A DNA stretch of 64,000 nucleotides from NCBI RefSeq assembly GCF_003347595.2, contig NZ_QCZK02000049.1, forward strand, positions 1 to 64,000, in the 5' to 3' direction. The stretch is from Botryobacter ruber. Its GTDB lineage: Bacteria; Bacteroidota; Bacteroidia; Cytophagales; Hymenobacteraceae. Shown one piece after another: positions 55,063 through 63,571 of the stretch. A program made the translations under genes and the position numbers. The first letter of the stretch is position 1, and each line of letters opens with the position of its first letter. The notes under the pieces were generated by a model. That model ran no database searches, was not told the origin of the DNA, and worked only from the letters and a program-made list of their open reading frames with translations.

Positions 55063-56466
55063 ATGAAACGTACGATATCTTTTCCCCGACTTATAAAATA
55101 CCTTCCGGTAGCGCTGCTGACGCTGGTGGCAGCTGCCTGCTCCCCCGATGATCCGGATCTCGAACTCGGGCCACCCCCTTCCTCGGATAGTATCACCATA
55201 ATAGCTACGCCCAGCAGCAGCAATCCGAACATTGTTCAGTTAAAGAGCGAAGCCCCTGGTGCCTTCAAATCCATCTGGGACTTAGGAAATGGCGTTACTG
55301 CCGAAGGCCAGCAAGTAAACGCTTCTTATGCCCTGGAAGGTGAGTATACGGTAAAGTTAACCGTGTTCACCAAAAACGGATTTGCCTCCAACACTAAAAC
55401 CATCCGCATCGACCAGACCAACTTTTCGATGCTCGACCGGCCCGACTACAACGCCCTTACCGGTGGCGCCGATAAATTGGCCGGCAAAACCTGGGTATTC
55501 GACCCGGTAGGTCCCATGAACTTTGGCGGTCCGGCGGATGCTCCTAATTCGTGGTGGAACCAGACGCTGGCTGAGCAGAACGACTGTATGAAAGATGACA
55601 AATACGTTTTCAAACTGGATGGTTTCAAATTCGAAAACCAGAGCAACGGTGCCATGTGGGGAATTGCGGACGGCGCAGAAAACGTGTGTGTGCCGCAACC
55701 GGCCACGGCTCCTGCCAGTTCCTGGAACCTGTATGAAGAAAACGGCAAAACCATGCTGTCGCTGTCAAACAACGAGACCATCGCCTGGGACGACAACGAA
55801 GGTGTTTATGAAGTCATAGAGCTGACCGAAAACAGGTTGTATATCCGTAAAACCTGCTGCGGCGGTGCCGGCACCCGTAATTATGTACTTGTTCCGGAAG
55901 GCTATACGCCACCTGTCGAGGTGATTGAAAAACCCTACAAAATAGAGGACATCCGCGACAACTTCGACGCTCCCGGCAACATCATCTGGATACAGGATGC
56001 CATGACGCTGATGGCGCCTTACGACAACCCTGCTCCCCTTCCCATCAATACCTCACCAAAAGTGGCGATGTATATTAAGCAGGAAGGCCAGCCTTTCGCG
56101 TTTGCCAACCTGTTTACTGACCTCGAATATAAAATGGATTTGCGTCAGCGAAATGTTTTCAAGCTAAAGGTATTTATTCCCAGCTATAACGACTTCGTAA
56201 CAGCGGCCGGAGAAGACTGGGCCATTAAAACCCTCCTGAAGCAGGTATCTGTTAAACTTCAGGATGGTTCTGCTGCCCAACCCTGGGCCAACCAGGTAGA
56301 GGTGAAACAGGCTGTAAGCCAAACAGACAAATGGGTGGAACTCACTTTCGACTTCAGCCCCTACGCCGACAGAACTGACCTGGACCGCATTGTGGTGCAG
56401 ATCGGTGGAGAAGGAAATTACATTCCGGCTATTTTCTTCCTGGATGATTTCAGGCTGGAGCCATAG
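55063..56466 (+). CDS. PKD-domain surface glycan-binding lipoprotein (SusE/F position)
   Basis: 467 residues. Lipobox VAAAC (Cys27). An acidic linker is followed by a PKD/Ig-like domain (about 45-120: AFKSIWDLGNGVTAEGQQVNASYALEGEYTVKLT). The middle region (about 140-290) has a conserved-looking WNQTLAEQNDCMKDDKYVF, and the C-terminal jelly-roll (about 300-467) ends VVQIGGEGNYIPAIFFLDDFRLEP, like CBM modules. Equivalent lipoproteins occupy this place in laminarin loci of Bacteroidota and bind beta-1,3-glucan at the cell surface; that role is inferred. Starts 11 bases after susD. Confidence 0.8.
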   Translation: MKRTISFPRLIKYLPVALLTLVAAACSPDDPDLELGPPPSSDSITIIATPSSSNPNIVQLKSEAPGAFKSIWDLGNGVTAEGQQVNASYALEGEYTVKLTVFTKNGFASNTKTIRIDQTNFSMLDRPDYNALTGGADKLAGKTWVFDPVGPMNFGGPADAPNSWWNQTLAEQNDCMKDDKYVFKLDGFKFENQSNGAMWGIADGAENVCVPQPATAPASSWNLYEENGKTMLSLSNNETIAWDDNEGVYEVIELTENRLYIRKTCCGGAGTRNYVLVPEGYTPPVEVIEKPYKIEDIRDNFDAPGNIIWIQDAMTLMAPYDNPAPLPINTSPKVAMYIKQEGQPFAFANLFTDLEYKMDLRQRNVFKLKVFIPSYNDFVTAAGEDWAIKTLLKQVSVKLQDGSAAQPWANQVEVKQAVSQTDKWVELTFDFSPYADRTDLDRIVVQIGGEGNYIPAIFFLDDFRLEP

Positions 56467-56590
56467 CTAAAAAAGGAACAGTATCATAAGGGGCATTAAC
56501 GTCTCCTGCTGATGCTGTTCCTTACTTATCCCAAAAATATAATTGGACTGCACCTGAACAATGATCTTCCACAACATAAAACGTACCACC

Positions 56591-57439
56591 ATGCCTCTTA
56601 TATTGGTTTCCAACCTTTGCATTGCCCTGTTATGTGCTGCCTGTACCGGTACCGAAACACCACGACCGGTTATCACGGCACCCAAACCACCCCAGGACCT
56701 GAACTGGACTTTTGAAAGCACCCCGGTCTGGGCCGATGAATTTAACACCCCCGGAAAGCCGGACCCGAACAAATGGGGCTATGACCTGGGCGGCGGCGGC
56801 TGGGGAAACAATGAGCTGCAAAACTACACCGACAATCTCTCCAATGCCAGCGTTGCCGATGGCTTGCTAACCATTACGGCCAGGCGCGAGAACAGCGGCA
56901 ACATGGAGTACTCATCGGCACGGCTGGTTACCAAAAACAAAGGTGACTTTCTCTATGGCCGGATTGAAGTAAAGGCAAAACTACCCTCCGGTAAAGGCAC
57001 CTGGCCCGCCATCTGGATGCTCCCAACCGACTGGGCCTATGGCGCCTGGCCCAAATCAGGCGAAATAGATATTATGGAGCATGTGGGCTACGATCAGAAT
57101 AAAGTTCATATTACGGTGCATACCGAAGCTTACCACCACAAAATCGGCACGCAGAAAGCGGGAACAAAAGTAATTCCCACAGCCAGCACTGATTTTCACC
57201 TCTACCGCCTCGACTGGACACCATTTTCCATGAGAGGGTATATTGATGAACAGCTGGTATTTGAATACAGGAACGAAGGAAAAGGCTATGCCGTGTGGCC
57301 ATTCGACAAACGCTTCCATTTGTTACTCAACTTAGCAGTAGGCGGCGATTGGGGCGGTGCCCAGGGTGTTGACCCCGATATCTACCCCAGGTCCATGGAA
57401 GTGGATTATGTACGGGTGTACAAAATGATTGATAAATAA
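56591..57439 (+). CDS. GH16 endo-beta-1,3-glucanase (laminarinase), lipoprotein
   Basis: 282 residues from the ATG at 56591; an ATG at 56561 would add ten residues. Lipobox LLCAAC (Cys18). The catalytic signature is clear in SGEIDIMEHVG: E158 nucleophile, D160, E163 acid/base. GGGGWGNNELQNYTDN and GTWPAIWMLP are typical of laminarinase-type GH16. It should cut laminarin or mixed-linkage glucan into oligomers for SusCD import, working ahead of the GH3 enzyme. 124 bases after the PKD gene, in the same operon. Confidence 0.9.
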   Translation: MPLILVSNLCIALLCAACTGTETPRPVITAPKPPQDLNWTFESTPVWADEFNTPGKPDPNKWGYDLGGGGWGNNELQNYTDNLSNASVADGLLTITARRENSGNMEYSSARLVTKNKGDFLYGRIEVKAKLPSGKGTWPAIWMLPTDWAYGAWPKSGEIDIMEHVGYDQNKVHITVHTEAYHHKIGTQKAGTKVIPTASTDFHLYRLDWTPFSMRGYIDEQLVFEYRNEGKGYAVWPFDKRFHLLLNLAVGGDWGGAQGVDPDIYPRSMEVDYVRVYKMIDK

Positions 57440-57442
57440 CAG

Positions 57443-57456
57443 CGGACATCTGTCCG
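57443..57456. repeat. GGACA-type palindrome (single copy)
   Basis: CGGACATCTGTCCG, a perfect palindrome three bases after the GH16 stop. Same family as the cluster at 60083-60175. Confidence 0.5.
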
Positions 57457-57540
57457 GAATAATAAAAAAGAAGCAGCAGCAATTCATCAGTTGTACCCAC
57501 CCCAGTTGCTGCTGAACGCTTTACAGAAAACTTTTCTAAC

Positions 57541-59952
57541 ATGAAACCGAAAGTAACTTTAATGAACCTGCGGCAGGCAGCGCTCACAGTCCTGTTTGTG
57601 TCTGCTGCTTTTACCTCCTGCCATGCCCAGAAAAGAACGGCACAAAAATCTGCTGCACCTGCCACCACAGCCTCTGCTGCTCCTTCCGAAGCAGAAATTG
57701 AGCGCAAGGTGCAGGCGCTCCTCAGCCAGATGACGCTCGAAGAAAAAGTAGGCCAGATGGCCCAGATAACGCTGGATGTAATCGGCAAGGGCGAAAACCG
57801 CTTCACCAGCTTTGAGCCAGTAATGCTGGACAAGGCAGAAATGAAAAAGGCGCTGGTGGATTATAAAATCGGCTCCGTGCTCAATACCGCCAATAACCGC
57901 GCCCTGACGCCGCAAAAGTGGCACGAACTCATCAGCGAAATTCAGCAGGTAGCCATGCAACAGACGCGCCTGAAAATACCGGTGATCTACGGCGTGGATG
58001 AAATCCATGGTGCTACGTACACGGTGGGCGCGACCATGTTCCCGCAACAGATCGGGCAGGCAGCCAGCCGGAACCGGGCACTGGTACGGCGCGGCGCTGA
58101 AGTAACAGCCTATGAAACCCGCGCCAGCTCCATTCCCTGGAACTTCTCCCCTGTTCTGGACCTGGGTGCAGACCCGCGTTTCCCGCGCCAGTTCGAGTCC
58201 TTTGGCGAAGACCCTTACCTGGTAGCAGAAATGGGTGTGGCCACTATTAAAGGTTACGAAGGCGAGAACAACAACATTGGTCACCCGGAGCACGTGGCCT
58301 CCAACATGAAGCACTTCCTGGGTTACCAGATACCTACCTCCGGCAAAGACAGAACGCCTACCTACCTTTCAGAAGAAGCGTTGCGGGAATATCATCTCCC
58401 CTCTTTTAAAGCAGCCGTAGACGCTGGTTCGCACACACTGATGGTAAACTCCGGCATCATAAACGGCATACCTGTACACGCCAACCACGACCTGCTCACC
58501 AAACTCCTGAAAGAGGAACTGGGCTTTAAAGGACTGGTGGTAACCGACTGGGCCGATATCGAAAACCTGCACCGCCGCGACAAGGTAGCCGCCACCGACA
58601 AGGAGGCCATCATGCTGGCCATCAACGCCGGGGTAGACATGTCGATGATTCCCTACAACTACGAGCCGTTCTGCGACGGGCTGGTGGAGCTGGTAAAAGA
58701 AGGAAAGGTAAAGCAGGAACGGGTGGATGATGCCGTGCGCCGCATCCTGCGCGTAAAGTTCGCACTGAACCTGTTCGACAAACCTACCACCAACCCGAAA
58801 GATTACCCCAAGTTTGGCAGCAAGGAGTTTGAAGAAGCTTCTTACAAGATGGCCGCAGAGTCTATTACGCTCCTCAAGAACGAGCAGCAGCTCCTGCCCC
58901 TGGCAAAGAAAACCAAAGTGCTCGTAACCGGCCCCAATGCCAACAGCATGCGCACCCTCAACGGCGCCTGGACCTACTCCTGGCAGGGCGATAAAGTAGA
59001 TGAGTTTGCTGCACAATACAACACCATCCTGGAGGCCGTGCAGCAGGAAATCGGAGCTTCCAATGTAACCTATGTACCGGGTGTGAGCTACAAAGCAGGC
59101 GGCAAATACTACGAAGAAGCAGCAGACAAACTAGACGAAGCCGTGGCCGCTGCCCGTAACGCAGATGTCATACTACTCTGCCTCGGCGAAAACACCTCCA
59201 CCGAAAAACCGGGCGACCTGAGCGACCTCTACATTTCGGAGTTGCAGACGGAACTGGCCCGTAAGCTTGCCGCAACTGGGAAGCCCGTGGTGCTGGTGCT
59301 CAACGAAGGCCGCCCGCGTATTATCAGCCGCTTTGAGTCACAGATGCAGGCCATCGTGCAGATTTACCAGCCCGGCAATTTCGGAGGCAACGCATTGGCC
59401 GATGTGCTTTTCGGTGATGTGAATCCTTCCGGGAAACTGCCGTACACCTACCCCCGCTATCCCAACGCGACCATTTCTTACATTCATAAGCATGCCGAAG
59501 AGCAGGCAAAAGCAGAGGGCGTTTACAACTACGAAGCAGATTATAATCCGCAGTTCCTCTTTGGACATGGCCTTAGCTACACGACCTTCAGCTATAGCGA
59601 CATAAAGCTGAGCACGGAGCAACTGCAGCTAAACGAGCAGCTGACAGTGAGCGTGGAGGTAAGCAACACGGGCAAAGTGGCAGGCAAAGAAGTTGTTCAC
59701 CTCTACACCTCCGACCTCTACGCCTCCAACATCACACCCGATGTAAAAAGGCTGCGACGTTTCGAAAAAATAAACCTCAAACCAGGCGAAAAACAAACCG
59801 TCACCTTCACCCTTAGCGCCGACGACCTCTCTTATACCAACCGTTCCGGCAAAAAAGTAACGGAAGCAGGCGACTTCGAAATACGCATCGGAGACCAGGT
59901 TAAAAAGTTTACGTTAGTAGAACAGGCACCGGTAAAGACGCAGAATAACTGA
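57541..59952 (+). CDS. bglX: GH3 beta-glucosidase, lipoprotein
   Basis: Releases glucose from beta-linked oligomers. 803 residues. Lipobox FTSC (Cys27). The N-terminal barrel includes GQMAQITLDV, MKHFLGYQIPTSGKDRTP and the nucleophile region GLVVTDWADIENLH (D about 336). The alpha/beta sandwich (ITLLKNEQQLLPL, ILLCLGENTSTEKPGD) and a C-terminal FnIII domain (LTVSVEVSNTGKVAGKEVVHLYTSD) follow. Residues 38-48 (AAPATTASAAP) are encoded by a copy of the dispersed family A repeat, placed in the linker after the lipid anchor. Last gene of the operon. Confidence 0.92.
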   Translation: MKPKVTLMNLRQAALTVLFVSAAFTSCHAQKRTAQKSAAPATTASAAPSEAEIERKVQALLSQMTLEEKVGQMAQITLDVIGKGENRFTSFEPVMLDKAEMKKALVDYKIGSVLNTANNRALTPQKWHELISEIQQVAMQQTRLKIPVIYGVDEIHGATYTVGATMFPQQIGQAASRNRALVRRGAEVTAYETRASSIPWNFSPVLDLGADPRFPRQFESFGEDPYLVAEMGVATIKGYEGENNNIGHPEHVASNMKHFLGYQIPTSGKDRTPTYLSEEALREYHLPSFKAAVDAGSHTLMVNSGIINGIPVHANHDLLTKLLKEELGFKGLVVTDWADIENLHRRDKVAATDKEAIMLAINAGVDMSMIPYNYEPFCDGLVELVKEGKVKQERVDDAVRRILRVKFALNLFDKPTTNPKDYPKFGSKEFEEASYKMAAESITLLKNEQQLLPLAKKTKVLVTGPNANSMRTLNGAWTYSWQGDKVDEFAAQYNTILEAVQQEIGASNVTYVPGVSYKAGGKYYEEAADKLDEAVAAARNADVILLCLGENTSTEKPGDLSDLYISELQTELARKLAATGKPVVLVLNEGRPRIISRFESQMQAIVQIYQPGNFGGNALADVLFGDVNPSGKLPYTYPRYPNATISYIHKHAEEQAKAEGVYNYEADYNPQFLFGHGLSYTTFSYSDIKLSTEQLQLNEQLTVSVEVSNTGKVAGKEVVHLYTSDLYASNITPDVKRLRRFEKINLKPGEKQTVTFTLSADDLSYTNRSGKKVTEAGDFEIRIGDQVKKFTLVEQAPVKTQNN
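57652..57683 (+). repeat. Family A element inside the GH3 coding sequence
   Basis: GCTGCACCTGCCACCACAGC then CTCTGCTGCTCC; exact core, in frame, encoding residues 38-48 of the GH3 lipoprotein linker. It is the only clear copy inside a gene here. Confidence 0.75.
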
Positions 59953-59993
59953 TATGATGTAGCCTGAATTTGAATCAACAGGTTATAAACCGA

Positions 59994-60044
59994 AGAGGGA
60001 GACTGGCAAGAACACAACGTTCAAACCAGTCTCCCTCTTTTTTT
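59994..60044 (+). terminator. Rho-independent terminator of the glucan operon
   Basis: AGAGGGAGACTGG (59994-60006) and CCAGTCTCCCTCT (60026-60038), perfect 13-bp stem with a 19-base loop and a T-run to 60044, 42 bases after the GH3 stop. Confidence 0.85.
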
Positions 60045-60082
60045 GCTAATATATGACTGTGCTTTCTTTTCAAATTTTGCTC

Positions 60083-60175
60083 TTCCGGACATCTGTGTCC
60101 GGAAGTTCTCTGCTGGGGACATCCATGTCCCCGTACCGTGCAAGCTTATTTTGCAAAGCGGACACGGATGTCCGC
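60083..60175. repeat. Cluster of three GGACA-type palindromes
   Basis: TTCCGGACATCTGTGTCCGGAA (positions 60083-60104; arms TTCCGGAC), GGGGACATCCATGTCCCC (60115-60132) and GCGGACACGGATGTCCGC (60158-60175). Each has GGAC/GTCC arms around a 6-base centre; flanking bases differ but keep pairing. A half-copy (GACACAGATGTC) is near 60192. They lie between the GH3 terminator and the convergent regulator gene; the 362-base gap has no gene. Confidence 0.6.
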
Positions 60176-60266
60176 AACAGACTTAGTTCATGACACAGAT
60201 GTCCTAAACAGCAGTTACATTTAGTTAAATCTTAGGCAGGCAGCCTCTGAATCAGGTCAATTTTTT

Positions 60267-60300
60267 CTGCTGCATCTGCCACCAAAGCCTCTGCTCCTGC
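60267..60300 (+). repeat. Dispersed 28-bp element (family A)
   Basis: CTGCTGCATCTGCCACCAAA then GCCTCTGCTCCTGCC; two mismatches, 15 bases beyond the stop of the minus-strand regulator. Confidence 0.7.
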
Positions 60301-60314
60301 CCTAAGGCGCAAAC

Positions 60315-63245
60315 TTAATACTTCAGAATAAACTCCGTCAGGTTAACCTCCTGCTCCAGGTTCATTTTTTTGCGGATACGGTAGCGGCTGGTTTCCACTC
60401 CCCGGATGGACAGGTTCAGAAGCGATGCAATTTCTTTGCTCGACAAGCTCATGCGCAGGTAAGCACAAAGTTTGATATCGCGGTGTGTGAGCTCGGGGTA
60501 ATCTACCCGGAGGCGCTTGAGGAAATCTTCGTGTATCTGGTTGAAATGCAGCTCAAACTGGTCCCAGTTATTTTCAACCTTTATCTCATCTTCCACGGAG
60601 CGCAGCACTTTGCGGAGGTGATGCTGCGACTCCCGGTCGTTAACATTTTCTATAACGAGCTGCAACTGGTTCCGTACCTTTTCCACCGTATCGAGGCTAT
60701 GAATAACGTGCAGGGCAGAAGAAGCGAGCTCTTTGTTTTTCATGTTCAGCTCATTTTCCAGTTTCTCGTTATTTAACCTGATAATTTCTTTTTCAGCTTT
60801 CAGCACTTCTTCCATATGCTGCGCCTCCTGCAGCAGGAGCGCCTTTTGCTGTTCCTTTTCCAGCTTTAACTTTGTTTTATAGATCTGCCGGTCAACTCGC
60901 TTTTTCAGCAGGAACAACAAAACGATTCCCAAAAAAACATACACAGCATAAGCCCCCAACGACCTGTACCAGGGCGGCGCCACCTCAAAACGGAAAGAGG
61001 CTTCTGCACTTTCATTATTATAAATATCTCTTGCCCGCACATGAAACGTATAATCTCCTTCTCCTAAATTGGTATACTCCTTCTGCAACACCGGACTCCA
61101 GGACGACCAGTTCTTATCGTGCCCTTCCAGAAAAACCTGGTACGCCATGCCATCTATGTCGCTGTAAGAAATGGCTCCGTAGGTAAATTTCAGGGAATTG
61201 AACCGATACGGCAACTCAGGTATCCTTTCTTCCGGCTGCTGCACACTGAGGTAGCCACTAGCAGAGAAGGCGCCTGCAAAAACCAAGGTGTCTTTTCCAT
61301 CTGCCCTGGCCTCTATTTTGCGGATAAGTGTATAAAATTTATGATCCACGTTCTTTGTCTGCAGAAAGGATGGGTGGTAATGCACAAAGCCCTCATCGGT
61401 GCCGAAGAGCACATTGGCGCGGTCGTAGTAGGCAATATGTTCAAAGCCCCCAACCAGTTTGCCACTCATTTTGCTGAACGTATTTTTTTCCACTTCATAG
61501 CTGCCATTCGGTTGTTTCTTAAGGATACCCATTTCTTCCCCAGCCGAAAACCAGATATTCCCGTTCTGGTCTTCCACCAGCTTGCGCACGTGCACATTTT
61601 CATCAAAAAGCTTTCCCAATTCTTCATGCTGCTCAAATCTTTCTGAGCCTTCGTTAAACTTAAACACACCGCGCTCTCCAGTAAAAACCAGTTTACCGCC
61701 TATTTTAAATGTGTTGATGAAGAGGTTTGACGGAAACCCGTTCTTCTCATTATAAAAATCTACCCGCTGCACTTTTTTAAGATCCGGCTCCAGCTTTAGC
61801 TTATAAACGCCCTTATAGCCATGCGCTACCCATAGGTTTCCCGCTTCGTCTTCTTCCATCACCCGCGACGACTCGTTGAAACCGGCAATCTTCCACTGAA
61901 ACTGCACCTGTCCTCCCACTAATTTATACAAGTACAACCCGGAATAGGTACCGCAGACAAGGTAGCCCGGATAATCTTTCAGCGGCATAAACAGCCAGGC
62001 GCCCCGGTGATCAGAAAGTTTAACGGCCCGGTCATCCACCAGTTCATAAGCTCCGTTGTGGTGAGACAGGAGCAAATGTCCTGCTATTTTCTGCAGATTG
62101 TAAACCTGGCCCTGCGAGTTTTCAATCTGGCGAAAACCGGTAGTTTCGAGCGGATTTTGCCGGTTCGACCATTTCCGGTAATACAAGCCGTCGCTGGTGC
62201 CCAGGTAAAGCCGGTCCTTGTCCATCAGGGAGGTGTAGGCAGTGCCGGGCAAACCATTTTTAATATTAAAAAGCGTGAAGGGGGAATTTATCTCCACATA
62301 ATCGATCCCATTGTTCAGTCCAAGCCAAAGATTACCGGCATTGTCCTGGTAAATGCTCCGGACGGTGTTATTCTGCAGACCTTTATCCCGGTTCAGGTGC
62401 TGGAGCGGCTGCCCCTTGTTGTCTATCAACAGCAGGCCATCCTGTGAAGTACCGATGGCATAACCTTCTGCCAGCGCAATAGCGGTTCCTGCCTTGGCTT
62501 TAGCCAGAAAACTTTTCACCCCTGTTGCCCAGGGCTCGAAGTGGGTATACCCGTCGTAAGTAAACAGGCCCTCCTGTTCCGTTACCAGCAGCACTTTGTT
62601 TTCAGCAGCAGGCAGCATGGCTGTAATTACGCTTTGCCCGAACGCGCTACTGTTGGGAATCAGCACCATCTTTTCCTGTTTCAGCTCGTAAATGCCTTTG
62701 CCCATTACCGGCACATACAGCTTGTCCTGTACAAAAAAAGCCATCTCGCTTTTCTGAGCGGGCACTTTATAAACCTTTACCTGATTGTCCTGCAGAAAAT
62801 AAATACCCGAAACAGTGCAGAAATAAACACCATCGCTGGTCGTGTAGATTTTCCAGACATCATCAAAGTTCTGGTACTGTTTTTCTATTTTACCTTTAAG
62901 CGACTTAAAAACCAGCTGCCCCTGCGCATCCGGCTCCAGGTAACCAAAATCATCCTGACCGCCCACATAAATGCGTCCTTTGTTATCAATGGCCAGCGAA
63001 CGCACATTGGTTCTGTTATCAAGGCTGATCGTGTTCCAGAGGTTACCGTCAAACTCCAGTATACCGGCGTTATTTCCGAAATACAGTACGCCCCTGTGGT
63101 CCTGCACGATAGCCCAGTTCTGCGAGGCAGCTTTGTAATCTTTGTGTGTGTAATTACGGATGGATGGAATACCCTCATTCTTTACCTGGGCAACTGCCAG
63201 GAACTGAATAAGAAGAAAGGAAAATATTAGAAGAAACTTTTTCAC
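60315..63245 (-). CDS. Sensor-propeller / Y_Y_Y / LuxR-type transmembrane regulator
   Basis: 976 residues from the GTG at 63245, which gives a clean signal sequence (MKKFLLIFSFLLIQFLAVAQ); a TTG at 63254 is the alternative. Periplasmic part: two-component-regulator propeller repeats (RSIYQDNAGNLWLGLNNGIDYVE) and a Y_Y_Y domain (YTNLGEGDYTFHVRARDIYNNES). TM helix about 780-800 (YAVYVFLGIVLLFLL), a coiled coil, then a LuxR-type HTH at the end (THRDIKLCAYLRMSLSSKEIASLLNLSIRGVETSRYRIRKK). No histidine kinase or receiver, so a one-protein sensor-regulator resembling SusR. Convergent with the glucan operon, its probable target. Confidence 0.88.
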   Translation of the reverse strand: MKKFLLIFSFLLIQFLAVAQVKNEGIPSIRNYTHKDYKAASQNWAIVQDHRGVLYFGNNAGILEFDGNLWNTISLDNRTNVRSLAIDNKGRIYVGGQDDFGYLEPDAQGQLVFKSLKGKIEKQYQNFDDVWKIYTTSDGVYFCTVSGIYFLQDNQVKVYKVPAQKSEMAFFVQDKLYVPVMGKGIYELKQEKMVLIPNSSAFGQSVITAMLPAAENKVLLVTEQEGLFTYDGYTHFEPWATGVKSFLAKAKAGTAIALAEGYAIGTSQDGLLLIDNKGQPLQHLNRDKGLQNNTVRSIYQDNAGNLWLGLNNGIDYVEINSPFTLFNIKNGLPGTAYTSLMDKDRLYLGTSDGLYYRKWSNRQNPLETTGFRQIENSQGQVYNLQKIAGHLLLSHHNGAYELVDDRAVKLSDHRGAWLFMPLKDYPGYLVCGTYSGLYLYKLVGGQVQFQWKIAGFNESSRVMEEDEAGNLWVAHGYKGVYKLKLEPDLKKVQRVDFYNEKNGFPSNLFINTFKIGGKLVFTGERGVFKFNEGSERFEQHEELGKLFDENVHVRKLVEDQNGNIWFSAGEEMGILKKQPNGSYEVEKNTFSKMSGKLVGGFEHIAYYDRANVLFGTDEGFVHYHPSFLQTKNVDHKFYTLIRKIEARADGKDTLVFAGAFSASGYLSVQQPEERIPELPYRFNSLKFTYGAISYSDIDGMAYQVFLEGHDKNWSSWSPVLQKEYTNLGEGDYTFHVRARDIYNNESAEASFRFEVAPPWYRSLGAYAVYVFLGIVLLFLLKKRVDRQIYKTKLKLEKEQQKALLLQEAQHMEEVLKAEKEIIRLNNEKLENELNMKNKELASSALHVIHSLDTVEKVRNQLQLVIENVNDRESQHHLRKVLRSVEDEIKVENNWDQFELHFNQIHEDFLKRLRVDYPELTHRDIKLCAYLRMSLSSKEIASLLNLSIRGVETSRYRIRKKMNLEQEVNLTEFILKY

Positions 63246-63571
63246 AAATGGCAAATAAAAAAACCTGGTACAAAAAGTGTTAATCTAAAAGATATTTGAT
63301 ATGCTGAAAGCGTAATTATCCGTTAAAGTTAACATTTGTTTGCATGTCCTTTCAACAAAGACTTTTGAAAATGAGTGCCATCGTAAAGTCTTTCACCGGT
63401 TTAACAAAATCGGAAATTGTTTTGTTATCATTTTACACAAACTTTACTTGATAAAACAGTAACAATCTAAATATTTTATCTATATTTCAAACTACTTGGC
63501 AGCATACATATACCGGGAAAACCTGCTCGCCTGCATTTAGTTCAGCTACTACTATGTGCTCATCACTACAT
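63246..63571. other. Divergent promoter region
   Basis: 326 AT-rich bases between the minus-strand regulator and the plus-strand protease. No repeat, hairpin or further gene was recognised. Both promoters must lie here. Confidence 0.5.
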
